Assembly: GCA_002009975.1 (NCBI GenBank)
Contig: MTLP01000002.1
Coordinates: forward strand, 1 to 64,000
From: Thermococcus sp. JdFR-02
Lineage (GTDB): Archaea; Methanobacteriota_B; Thermococci; Thermococcales; Thermococcaceae
DNA: 64,000 bases
Reading direction: 5' to 3'
The position numbers and the translations under genes are program-made. Under the pieces are notes generated by a model that saw only the letters and a program-made list of their open reading frames with translations, was not told where the DNA came from and did not search any database. Position 1 is the stretch's first letter. Every line of letters starts with the position of its first letter. This document shows, one piece after another, positions 45,145-52,717 of the stretch.

Positions 45145-45850
45145 GAGCTGGGACGAAAAGAAGGAAAGAGCAGTTAAAATCGTTAAGAAGCTCATGAAAA
45201 TGTATCCAAGAGGGACAATGGAGAAAATTCTGCATGGAGACCCTTATTTCACTTTGATTCGGTGTATAATATCTCAAAGGAATAGGGATGAGGTAACAGA
45301 CAGAGTAAGCAAAATTTTATTCAAAAAATATCCAACAATGGAAGCTTTAGCTGCTGCAAAAGCGGAGGAAATTCAAGCACTTTTGAAAGAAAATGGCGTC
45401 GGTCTTTGGAAGACGAAGGGTAGATGGATTGTAGAGGCTTCAAGGATTTTGCTTGAAAAGTATAGAGGTAAAGTTCCAGACACTCTTGAAGAGCTTGTGA
45501 AATTGCCTGGTATTGGGAGAAAATGTGCAAATATAGTTTTAGCATATGGATTTGGAAAGCAGGCTATCCCAGTTGATACTCACGTTCATAGAATAAGCAA
45601 GCGCTTAGGCTTAGCACCTCCGAAATCATCCCCAGAGAAGGTTGAAGAGCATCTAAAGGAACTAATCCCGAAAGAACTATGGATTTATGTTAACCATGCA
45701 ATGGTTGATCACGGAAAGACTATTTGTAAGCCAATAGGTCCAAAATGTGGTGAATGTCCCTTAAATCAACTCTGCCCTTATGCTAAGGGCTTAATAAAAG
45801 AAGAGGACATTAAAGGAAAGTCCTCAACCAAAAAGAAGAAAAATGCGTAA
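45113..45850 (+). CDS. nth: Endonuclease III (DNA glycosylase/AP lyase)
   Basis: A 245-residue base-excision repair enzyme removing oxidised pyrimidines. The helix-hairpin-helix is LPGIGRKCANIVLAYG with the catalytic Lys in GRKCAN, and the catalytic Asp lies in PVDTHVHRISKRLGL. The C-terminal [4Fe-4S] cluster ligands are spaced C-x6-C-x2-C-x5-C in the segment from ICKPIGPKC to LNQLC. A lysine-rich tail follows. The ATG lies inside the upstream gene, which suggests coupling; no other start before the conserved region fits as well. Confidence 0.95.
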   Translation: MTKSSQSFEFESWDEKKERAVKIVKKLMKMYPRGTMEKILHGDPYFTLIRCIISQRNRDEVTDRVSKILFKKYPTMEALAAAKAEEIQALLKENGVGLWKTKGRWIVEASRILLEKYRGKVPDTLEELVKLPGIGRKCANIVLAYGFGKQAIPVDTHVHRISKRLGLAPPKSSPEKVEEHLKELIPKELWIYVNHAMVDHGKTICKPIGPKCGECPLNQLCPYAKGLIKEEDIKGKSSTKKKKNA

Positions 45851-45917
45851 TCCAAAGTTTTATATACCCTTTTTTCTCCTCTTATAAGTTGGAGAGAGGT
45901 GGTGAAAGAGATGGAGA

Positions 45918-47102
45918 GTGAGAACGATGACAGTCCTTTTGGAGCTGAAAGGGAAGCTCAAGGAAACTTACAAGGTAACCTTATTCTCCCTAGTGGCATC
46001 TTTAATCATAGGGTTCTTTGGAGGAACTTTTCTTGGCAAATATTTTGATAAGATACGCTCTTCTTATCCGGGCTTGCTTGTGATTCTTCCTGGAATGATG
46101 GGTTTGAGGGGAAACGTTTTTGGTTCTATGGCTTCTCGCTTTTCCACTATGCTTTATCTGGGTGACTTAGAACCGAGTTTAAAGGATAAGAAGGTTTTAA
46201 GAAATATCGTTGTTGGGATAATGCTCTCTATGATCCCTGTAACACTCCTATGGAGCATTGGAGTTCTTAAGGGAATTAGGGAGAATGCTTTTGAAATTTT
46301 TCTGATAGTTATAAGTTCAACGGTCTTTGTATCTATACTCTTAGGGTATTTTACAGCTTTTGTAACCATCTTCACCTTTAAGAGAGGGACAGACCCAGAT
46401 AGCATTGCTGCGCCTTTAGTGGCTTCAATGGGTGACTTGCTAACTATTCCATCCCTTATAGCTTTTATTCTGTTTCTGGAATATAGTGTAAAAGAATTCT
46501 GGCTCTCAAACTTGGTTTTAATTGCCACATTTGTCGTATTAATTAGAATAAGCAGAATTAGATGGGGAAAGCTTTTTGAATTTAGAGAAATTTTCATAAC
46601 AATAACACTCTTAGCTCTACTCTCAACGATATCTGGAGGTCTCCTAGAGCATTACAGTGATGCGATTCATAAGTCTATCTTGCTCAGTTTTGCATATCCC
46701 TCTCTCTTAAGCAGTTTTGGAAACTATGGTTCCGTAATTGCTGCCAAGACATCTACAAAGCTTCATTTAGGTGAGATAAACAAATTCCTTTCGCTTGATC
46801 CATTTTTGGACATATTATCTTTATTCACAACTACCCCTTTAATTGGACTCCTAATAAATATTTTCAGTATTTTAGTTGCCAAGCTGGTTTTAGGGGTTAG
46901 CATTAAGCCAATATTCCTCCTTGCATTGACCTACCCATTTATGGCTCTTTTCATAATGCTCTTTTCTTATTCCCTCTCATACGTTCTTTTTATGAAAAAC
47001 ATAGACCCAGATAATGTTGCAATTCCCTTGATAGCAACAAACAGCGATATATTAGGAACAATTTATGCAGTATTTGTTGCTAAGTTAGTGATAGGAGGAT
47101 GA
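45918..47102 (+). CDS. MgtE/SLC41-type divalent cation transporter
   Basis: A 394-residue membrane protein made of two similar MgtE-type halves, each with four or five membrane segments. The halves carry matching ion-path motifs: DPDSIAAPLVASMGDLLTIP and DPDNVAIPLIATNSDILGTI. There are no CBS domains. It should carry magnesium or a similar divalent cation. The start is unclear. The strong ribosome site GGTGGTGA points to ATG 45911 in another frame, and removing one T from the run at 45937-45940 would fuse MESENDDSP to LELKGKLKE. GTG 45918 and ATG 45927 are the in-frame choices. Confidence 0.85.
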   Translation: MRTMTVLLELKGKLKETYKVTLFSLVASLIIGFFGGTFLGKYFDKIRSSYPGLLVILPGMMGLRGNVFGSMASRFSTMLYLGDLEPSLKDKKVLRNIVVGIMLSMIPVTLLWSIGVLKGIRENAFEIFLIVISSTVFVSILLGYFTAFVTIFTFKRGTDPDSIAAPLVASMGDLLTIPSLIAFILFLEYSVKEFWLSNLVLIATFVVLIRISRIRWGKLFEFREIFITITLLALLSTISGGLLEHYSDAIHKSILLSFAYPSLLSSFGNYGSVIAAKTSTKLHLGEINKFLSLDPFLDILSLFTTTPLIGLLINIFSILVAKLVLGVSIKPIFLLALTYPFMALFIMLFSYSLSYVLFMKNIDPDNVAIPLIATNSDILGTIYAVFVAKLVIGG

Positions 47103-47106
47103 TAAA

Positions 47107-47871
47107 ATGAAGATAGGTGCTTCAACACTTTGCTTGCTTGATAAAAGCTTAGGAGTTGCATTAAACAAGCTGGTACGATACAAATTAGATTTCGTTGAGA
47201 TACTCAATGAAGGTTATCACAGCTTAAACAAGTATAACTATCATCTTCATCTTGGATTTTTGGAAAGCTATGGGCTGAAAAATATCATACATGCCCCTTT
47301 TAGCGATGTGAATATTGCATCACTGAATGAGAGGCTTAGAAGACCAATGCTCCAGCTGATTTTTAATACCCTTGAAATAGCTCAAAAAATGGGTTCCCTT
47401 TTAGTCGTGGTTCATCCAGGGCATTTTTCACCTTTAAGCAAGAGATTCCCAAGAACTTATGAGAAAGTTCATAAACGCTCTTTAGAAGAGATAGATAGAG
47501 TCGCTCAAAAATTGGACATTAAAGTAGGTTTAGAAAACATGCCAGCTTTCCCAATCTTAGATGGATTAACTCCTGAAAGGCTTTATGAGCTGATTGATGG
47601 AACAGAGCTATACATAACATTTGATGTTGGACATTTGAACACTGTAAACAGTGAATTTGAGGAGTTCATTGACCTTTTGGGAGATAGAATTATTCACGTC
47701 CATCTGCACGACAATGATGGAAAAAATGATAATCACTTACCGTTGGGTGAAGGGAGCATAGATTGGAATGCTCTGATAAGAAATCTTCCAAAGAATGTTA
47801 CTTGGGGCATTGAAATGGAAAGTTTGAGAGATTTAGAGAAGAGCTTGAAATATCTGCAAAGCCTTGTTTAG
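47107..47871 (+). CDS. Sugar-phosphate isomerase/epimerase-like TIM barrel protein
   Basis: A 254-residue protein of the xylose isomerase/AP endonuclease-2 TIM-barrel superfamily. Metal-binding residues are seen in VVHPGHFSPLS, VGLENMPAF, ITFDVGHLNT and HVHLHDNDGKNDNHLPLGEG, the last being the superfamily's most typical strand. It could be an isomerase or an AP endonuclease-like enzyme; the substrate is unknown. The ATG lies four bases after the transporter stop with GGAGGATG overlapping it, so the two form an operon. Confidence 0.82.
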   Translation: MKIGASTLCLLDKSLGVALNKLVRYKLDFVEILNEGYHSLNKYNYHLHLGFLESYGLKNIIHAPFSDVNIASLNERLRRPMLQLIFNTLEIAQKMGSLLVVVHPGHFSPLSKRFPRTYEKVHKRSLEEIDRVAQKLDIKVGLENMPAFPILDGLTPERLYELIDGTELYITFDVGHLNTVNSEFEEFIDLLGDRIIHVHLHDNDGKNDNHLPLGEGSIDWNALIRNLPKNVTWGIEMESLRDLEKSLKYLQSLV

Positions 47872-47887
47872 ATTTTAAAGCTAAATT

Positions 47888-47910
47888 GTCCGGACTTTAC
47901 TTTTGTAAAG
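47888..47910 (+). terminator. Palindrome and hairpin after the transporter operon
   Basis: GTCCGGAC (47888-47895) overlaps CTTTAC-TTTT-GTAAAG (47895-47910), 17 bases after the last stop. An end-of-transcript structure is plausible, but archaeal termination mainly needs T runs, so this is tentative. Confidence 0.3.
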
Positions 47911-48094
47911 CTTTATCTCAGAAATACAATATTAATAAGAACTGTACCTTTTCAGTAGTCAAGAAGAGTTGGACATTTTTTGCCTAATAAAAGCATAGAT
48001 GTTCTTTTCTAAACATTAAAGCCCATATTTTAAGTGCATAAAACTTTTATAGAGCTAAATAGAAAAATTTCGAATGGAAAGCATTTGTTATCAA

Positions 48095-48115
48095 AAAACT
48101 TTCAACGAAAGTTTT
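48095..48115 (+). promoter_or_regulatory. 9-bp hairpin in the leader of the acyl-CoA synthetase operon
   Basis: AAAACTTTC-AAC-GAAAGTTTT: a perfect inverted repeat five bases before the ribosome site AAAGGTGGTG. A TATA-like CTTTTATAG (about 48045-48053) puts it inside the leader. It could be an operator or a folding switch. The remaining 47911-48094 contains no gene. Confidence 0.5.
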
Positions 48116-48135
48116 CAACCAAAGGTGGTGATAAG

Positions 48136-49557
48136 ATGGAGAAACCAAAAATAGTTGAAGAGCTTGAGCCTTTCTTTAATCCTAAGGGTGTCGCAATTAT
48201 CGGTGCTACGAATAAAAAAGGAAAAGTCGGTAACGTCATTTTTGAGAACTTTAAAGTGAATAAAGAGAGGGGGATTTTTAAGGGTGAAATCTATCCAGTA
48301 AACCCAAAGCTTGCTGAAATCGATGGGATAAAATGCTATCCTAACGTTAAGAGCCTCCCAGACGGAGTTGACTTAGCAGTTATATCAATTCCAGCGCCTT
48401 TTGTCCCAAACGTTATGAAAGAAATAGCCGAGAAAGGCATTAAAAGAGTTGTAATTATTACAGGTGGATTTGGAGAGCTTGGAGAAGAAGGAAAGAAGCT
48501 TGAGCAGGAGATTCTACAAATAGCAAAGGAAAATGGAATTAGAATTATTGGACCAAACTGTGTTGGTGTTTATGTTCCAGAGACGGGTGTAGATACAGTT
48601 TTCCTTCCAGAAACAAAAATGGATAGACCAACAAGCGGTTCAATCGCCTTCGTTTCTCAAAGTGGTGCATTTGCAGCTGCAATGCTCGATTGGGCTGCAA
48701 TGGCTGGAATAGGAATTGGAAAGATGGTTAGTTATGGAAACAAAATTGACGTTGATGATGCAGACTTAATGGAGTACTTCATGTACGACGACCAAATAAA
48801 GGTGATAACCTTATACATTGAGGGAGTTAAGGATGGAAGGAAGTTTATAGAGGCTGCAAAGAGAGTTACACCTCACAAACCAGTTATAGCTTTAAAGAGT
48901 GGAAGAACAGAGTATGGAGCAAAGGCTGCTTCTTCACATACAGGCTCATTGGCTGGAGCAGATGTTATTTACGATGCTGTATTTAAGCAAACTGGAATTT
49001 TAAGAGCTGAGGACTTTGAGCACATGTTTGATATTGCTAAGGCTTTCGCAAAGTGTAAGCTTCCAAAGGGAGATAGAATTGGAATTATCACTGATGGCGG
49101 TGGAGCTGGAGTTATGGCAAGCGATGCAGTTGCAAAGTTTGGCTTAAAGATGGCTAATCTCAGCGAAGAGACCCTCAAATACTTAAAGGAGAACTTCCCA
49201 CCTCATGCAGTTGCTGGAAATCCAACCGATGTTGTTGGAGATACAGATGCCCAAAGGTACAAAGTTGCAATTGAAGGATTTGTAAATGATCCAAACGTTG
49301 ACGGGATTGTAATAATAACACTATTCCAAGTTCCATTGCTTGATGAAATGGAGCTAATTGAAATTTTAGCCGATTACGCAAAGAAGAGTGAAAAACCAAT
49401 TATTGCAGTTGCTATGGGTGGTAAAAAGACAGAATATTATGCAAAGATTTTAGAAGACAAGGGAGTTCCAGTTTACCCAACCCCCGAGAGAGGAGTTAGA
49501 GCAATGGCTGGTTTGGTTCAATACGCAAAATATTTGGAGAAGGTTGAGGGGGAATGA
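48136..49557 (+). CDS. ADP-forming acyl-CoA synthetase, alpha subunit
   Basis: A 473-residue subunit of the NDP-forming acetyl/acyl-CoA synthetase of Thermococcales, which makes ATP from ADP while converting acyl-CoA to acid in sugar and peptide fermentation. A CoA-binding Rossmann domain begins with PFFNPKGVAIIGATNKKGK; the ligase part has IIGPNCVGVYVP, FVSQSGAFAAAMLDWAA and SSHTGSLAGADVIYDAVF, where His carries the phosphate. ATG 48136 follows GGTGGTGATAAG; the longer frame from 48034 has no ribosome site. The beta subunit gene follows after four bases. Confidence 0.95.
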   Translation: MEKPKIVEELEPFFNPKGVAIIGATNKKGKVGNVIFENFKVNKERGIFKGEIYPVNPKLAEIDGIKCYPNVKSLPDGVDLAVISIPAPFVPNVMKEIAEKGIKRVVIITGGFGELGEEGKKLEQEILQIAKENGIRIIGPNCVGVYVPETGVDTVFLPETKMDRPTSGSIAFVSQSGAFAAAMLDWAAMAGIGIGKMVSYGNKIDVDDADLMEYFMYDDQIKVITLYIEGVKDGRKFIEAAKRVTPHKPVIALKSGRTEYGAKAASSHTGSLAGADVIYDAVFKQTGILRAEDFEHMFDIAKAFAKCKLPKGDRIGIITDGGGAGVMASDAVAKFGLKMANLSEETLKYLKENFPPHAVAGNPTDVVGDTDAQRYKVAIEGFVNDPNVDGIVIITLFQVPLLDEMELIEILADYAKKSEKPIIAVAMGGKKTEYYAKILEDKGVPVYPTPERGVRAMAGLVQYAKYLEKVEGE

Positions 49558-49561
49558 TTTT

Positions 49562-50269
49562 ATGAAAGATGAAGCTTTGAAAGTTATTAATGATGTTTTA
49601 GCTCAAGGTAGGAAGGCTTTAGTTGAATACGAGGCTAAGCAAGTTTTAAAAGCCTATGGCTTACCTTTACCAGATGAAAAGCTGGCAAAAACAGTTGATG
49701 AGGCTTTGGAATATGCCAAAGAAATTGGCTATCCTGTTGTCCTTAAACTCATGTCACCACAAATACTCCACAAAAGCGATGCAAAAGTTATTGCCCTTAA
49801 GATAAAAGATGAGGAAGAGCTAAAGAAAAAGTGGGAAGAAATTCATGAGAATGCCAAAAAGTATAGACCTGATGCAGAGATTTTAGGTGTCTTAGTTGCT
49901 CCAATGCTCAAGCCTGGAAGAGAAATAATCATTGGTATAACTGAGGACCCACAATTTGGACATGCAATAATGTTTGGTCTTGGAGGAATTTTCGTCGAGA
50001 TTCTTAAAGATGTAACCTTCAGAATTATTCCAATTGAAGAGAAAGACGCTTGGACAATGGTAAAGAGCATTAAAGGTTATCCAATCTTGGCTGGAGCAAG
50101 AGGAGAACCACCAGCGGATATGAAAGCAATAGTCGACATGATGCTTAGAGTTTCCCAACTAGTTAATGACTTGGAGGAATACATAAAAGAGATGGACTTG
50201 AACCCAGTTTTCGTTTACAATGAGGGCGAGGGTGCAGTTATAGTCGATGCAAGGATTATTTTGAAGTGA
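49562..50269 (+). CDS. ADP-forming acyl-CoA synthetase, beta subunit
   Basis: A 235-residue ATP-grasp subunit binding ADP and phosphate and carrying the second phosphohistidine. Recognisable are ALVEYEAKQVLKAYGLPLP, YPVVLKLMSPQILHKSDA with the typical His, GREIIIGITEDPQFGHAIMF, GLGGIFVEILKDVTFR, and EMDLNPVFVY near the end. ATG 49562 follows GAGGGGG; the in-frame TTG 49544 is less likely. Subunit lengths (473 and 235) match the heterotetrameric enzymes of Pyrococcus. The gene ends the operon. Confidence 0.95.
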   Translation: MKDEALKVINDVLAQGRKALVEYEAKQVLKAYGLPLPDEKLAKTVDEALEYAKEIGYPVVLKLMSPQILHKSDAKVIALKIKDEEELKKKWEEIHENAKKYRPDAEILGVLVAPMLKPGREIIIGITEDPQFGHAIMFGLGGIFVEILKDVTFRIIPIEEKDAWTMVKSIKGYPILAGARGEPPADMKAIVDMMLRVSQLVNDLEEYIKEMDLNPVFVYNEGEGAVIVDARIILK

Positions 50270-50353
50270 TTTTATTCTTTTCTCTTATCTTTCAATTGAT
50301 TAATTACAAGGATATATAGTTTTGTTTTGAGATGTTATATTGAGGTGTAGATA

Positions 50354-51349
50354 ATGCACCTGAGGTATTACGCCCCTTATTATGATAAAGAAACTCATGA
50401 AAAAATACTAAATTATTTGAAGAACATAAAGAAGGTTCATGATATAGATTATGAAGAAATACCAGTAAAGCCCTGGCCTCCAGAATGGTATTCTAAAAAA
50501 GCCGAAATGTCTGAGGCTTATGTATATGACTACCACCTAAAACCGTATTCAAGTTTGATTTTGTCTAATTGCAACAAGCTAATCCAAATGGGTCTTAATT
50601 TACATTGCGACACAGTTTCTTCTAAATTCAAGAGCAGATCGGGAAATATTTATGTGGCAGGAACAATAGCAGTTGTTGAAAATGATGCAGTATTACTAGC
50701 TCTGGATTATAAAGATGAAATTTTTGAATTTCTGAAAGCTCTATTGAGAGATGGTTGGAATTTATTAAACGTGCTGGAAAAAACAAAGCCAAAAACAATT
50801 GTTCCATTAGAGGAAAGTGAAAAAGAAATAAAACGAGCCTTGATTTTTGCCCTTTCAAAAGATTTTGATTATGTTTTTATGAATGTAAGACAAAATGCTC
50901 CAAGTGGAGATAAGTGGGATCCATTCATAGATTTTTCGCCAGATGCAGACATAATAGCAGTAAATGAAGAAGAGAATCGTATAATAGGGATAGAGGTGAA
51001 AGGATACCGCTCTAATAGGGGATTTACACAAAAGGCGAACATATATGAAGCCATCGGTGAGGCTATGATGTACCTTGTAAATCCATACATAGAGTACAGA
51101 GGAGAAAAGATAGAAGGAAGTATATTTGACAAAGTTTGGCTCTGTTATCCATACAAGAAGGACTTTGAAGACTTCAAAAAGGTAATGAAAATCACGCCAA
51201 TAGGATTGCTTTCAGCTTATGAAGGAGTTGTTAAAGAACCCAAAAAGAATCCTTTTGTTAATGAAAAAGCCAAAGAGATATTCTTGGGAAACCTGAGCAC
51301 ATTTAGAAGTTATATCCGCGGAGGGAAGAAAATGCACAAAATCATTTAA
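50354..51349 (+). CDS. PD-(D/E)XK-type nuclease-like protein
   Basis: A 331-residue protein with the nuclease core pattern SPDADIIAV (D197, D199), then GIEVKGYRSN with E214 and K216, followed by a helix YEAIGEAMMYL of the type seen after the motif in restriction enzymes. Residues 1-160 are an unfamiliar alpha/beta domain. It may cut DNA as an orphan restriction or defence enzyme; no methyltransferase is adjacent. GAGGTG precedes the ATG, and a GATATATAG TATA box lies about 50 bases upstream. Its end overlaps the convergent gene by eight bases. Confidence 0.65.
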   Translation: MHLRYYAPYYDKETHEKILNYLKNIKKVHDIDYEEIPVKPWPPEWYSKKAEMSEAYVYDYHLKPYSSLILSNCNKLIQMGLNLHCDTVSSKFKSRSGNIYVAGTIAVVENDAVLLALDYKDEIFEFLKALLRDGWNLLNVLEKTKPKTIVPLEESEKEIKRALIFALSKDFDYVFMNVRQNAPSGDKWDPFIDFSPDADIIAVNEEENRIIGIEVKGYRSNRGFTQKANIYEAIGEAMMYLVNPYIEYRGEKIEGSIFDKVWLCYPYKKDFEDFKKVMKITPIGLLSAYEGVVKEPKKNPFVNEKAKEIFLGNLSTFRSYIRGGKKMHKII

Positions 51350-51695
51350 TTGCTTCTTTCAATATCTTCTTTGCATCTCTTAGTGTTTTTCTATCAAATT
51401 CTCCTTTCTTTGCAAGGTTAACAAATGCTTCAAATGAGTTTTTAGGCAGAATGTGTTCTAACAGAAAGTATACGCTTCTATACGTCTCTTTTTGCCGTTC
51501 CCATTCGAGCTGATTTAAATAACGTCTAATCTCTCTTTCCCATTGATCGAGGATATCTTCTGTTATGTTATGTCCAAGAATTTCATGAAACCTTTTAAAT
51601 TGCCTTCTGTTGATTTTCACACTTTGTTCTGCTTGTTCAAACTTTATAGTTATCTTAAAACTCTTTTCTTTGTTTTTTGTTATCTCATGAGCCAT
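51342..51695 (-). CDS. Small helical protein linked to the tandem HNH gene
   Basis: A 117-residue protein starting MAHEITKNKEKSF; the frame is open further upstream to 51791, but ATG 51695 lies ten bases after the HNH stop. It begins with a basic strand region (SFKITIKFEQAEQSVKI), then four or five charged helices (EDILDQWEREIRRYLNQLEW, TYRSVYFLLEHIL, RKTLRDAKKILKEAI). No known family is recognised. Its position suggests a partner or control protein for the HNH protein. Its end overlaps the convergent nuclease gene. Confidence 0.5.
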   Translation of the reverse strand: MAHEITKNKEKSFKITIKFEQAEQSVKINRRQFKRFHEILGHNITEDILDQWEREIRRYLNQLEWERQKETYRSVYFLLEHILPKNSFEAFVNLAKKGEFDRKTLRDAKKILKEAIK

Positions 51696-51704
51696 CTTAT
51701 AAAA

Positions 51705-51733
51705 CTCACGATAAAATCGTGTAAAATCGTGAG
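51705..51733 (-). repeat. Hairpin and tandem 10-mer at the HNH/partner gene junction
   Basis: On the plus strand CTCACGAT (51705-51712) and ATCGTGAG (51726-51733) are exact inverted copies; on the coding strand CACGATTTTA is repeated in tandem. The structure covers the HNH stop and ends just upstream of the partner's start codon, so it could influence its translation. Confidence 0.45.
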
Positions 51734-52362
51734 ATGCCTTTGTCCATGTCCTCAACTTTAGCCCAAGAATACATGGAAGAATGAGCTTCACGATGGCATT
51801 GCCTGCATAAAGTGATTAAATTGTTCGGATTATTATTTAGTCTATCATTATCTATATGGTGTACCTCTAAATATCCATATCCACAATCTGAACATCTGTA
51901 ATTATATCTTTCAAGAATGATTTTGCGGAAGGATTCAGTAGTACTTGTGTGTTCTTTCTCTATTTCTTCTTCAATTTCTCTTACCATCTTTTTCGTTAAT
52001 TTGATCAGAATTCTACTTTTAACAGAAAACATGAAGTTATGTGTAATCTCTCTTTGGATTCTATTTTTAAAATTCTCAACAACTTCTTCAAAGTTAGTAT
52101 TCACGAGTATTTCGATGGGTTTTTCAAAGAGTTCATTAAAGAAATTCCCAAGAACAGGTTTAATCTCTCTTAGTTTCTTATTTTGGTGAAGTTTGTAATG
52201 ACACTGTCTGCATAGAACTATCAAGTTTTCTAAATCCCTATTTTCAACATCTCCATCCTTATAGTGGATATCAAGATAATTGTAATCACAATTTTGGCAC
52301 TTATACCCATCTCTTTTCAAAATCTTTTTCCTAATATGGGGTGGTACTCCATCATTTCCCAT
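51706..52362 (-). CDS. Tandem HNH endonuclease-type protein, first copy degenerate
   Basis: A 218-residue protein with two HNH (ββα-metal) domains. The N-terminal copy (about 17-60) has zinc cysteines C22, C25, C51 and C54, but IHYKD gives H33-Y34. The C-terminal copy (about 150-195) has cysteines C157, C160, C186 and C189 and an intact VHHID (H168-H169), N181 and LCRQCHREAH. The second His of the HH pair is the general base in HNH enzymes, so the first copy is probably inactive and only binds DNA. A helical linker joins them. ATG 52362 follows GAGGG; a TTG at 52389 is in frame. Confidence 0.75.
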   Translation of the reverse strand: MGNDGVPPHIRKKILKRDGYKCQNCDYNYLDIHYKDGDVENRDLENLIVLCRQCHYKLHQNKKLREIKPVLGNFFNELFEKPIEILVNTNFEEVVENFKNRIQREITHNFMFSVKSRILIKLTKKMVREIEEEIEKEHTSTTESFRKIILERYNYRCSDCGYGYLEVHHIDNDRLNNNPNNLITLCRQCHREAHSSMYSWAKVEDMDKGISRFYTILS

Positions 52363-52391
52363 AAACCCTCGCCTTGAATTAATATTCAAAG

Positions 52392-52524
52392 ACGCTCATC
52401 TATTTATTGTGACTGAAAGGTTTTAAGTTTTCTTCCTGAGTGGAGTTATTTGGACTTTCTGGCGTTGATTTGAATGTGGAAATGGTTTTCGGAACTAATA
52501 TCAGCCAAATACGTAGATGAGCGT
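52392..52524. repeat. Perfect 11-bp inverted repeat beside the nuclease island
   Basis: ACGCTCATCTA (52392-52402) and TAGATGAGCGT (52514-52524) are exact inverted copies flanking 111 bases upstream of the HNH gene. This could be a small mobile element, an end of an inserted segment, or a binding site pair. The interval and the bases to 52717 hold no clear gene. Confidence 0.5.
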
Positions 52525-52639
52525 ACGATCTATTTTTGGAAAAAAGGAGCGAGAAGATAGCCAACGAAATCATTAAAAGGGTTAAAGGTACAGAAAATTG
52601 ATCTGTAACAACAGTAGTTGTTTTGTGATGCTCCTTCAT
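52400..52639 (-). pseudogene. Possible remnant of a surface-protein C-terminal anchor
   Basis: A 79-codon frame reads HHKTTTVVTDQFSVPLTLLM, then ISLAIFSLLFSKNR: a threonine-rich segment, a single membrane helix and basic residues, as at the end of archaeal surface proteins. It has no ribosome site before its ATG and the frame opens only after a TAA. Probably a fragment or chance. Confidence 0.25.
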
Positions 52640-52717
52640 TTTTGTATCAGGAACACTTAGCAGAATAATTCAACTAAATATCTTTCATTCGAGCTTTTCT
52701 CTTTTTGTGAGTATCCT

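Noticed and set aside
45911-46040. Separate short protein starting at ATG 45911
   Set aside because: Although the ribosome site is good, the frame past about ten codons does not resemble a protein, while joining to the transporter frame by one T does.
46154-46597. 147-codon minus-strand ORF in the MgtE-type gene
   Set aside because: It is antisense to a clearly conserved transporter with matching half-repeats.
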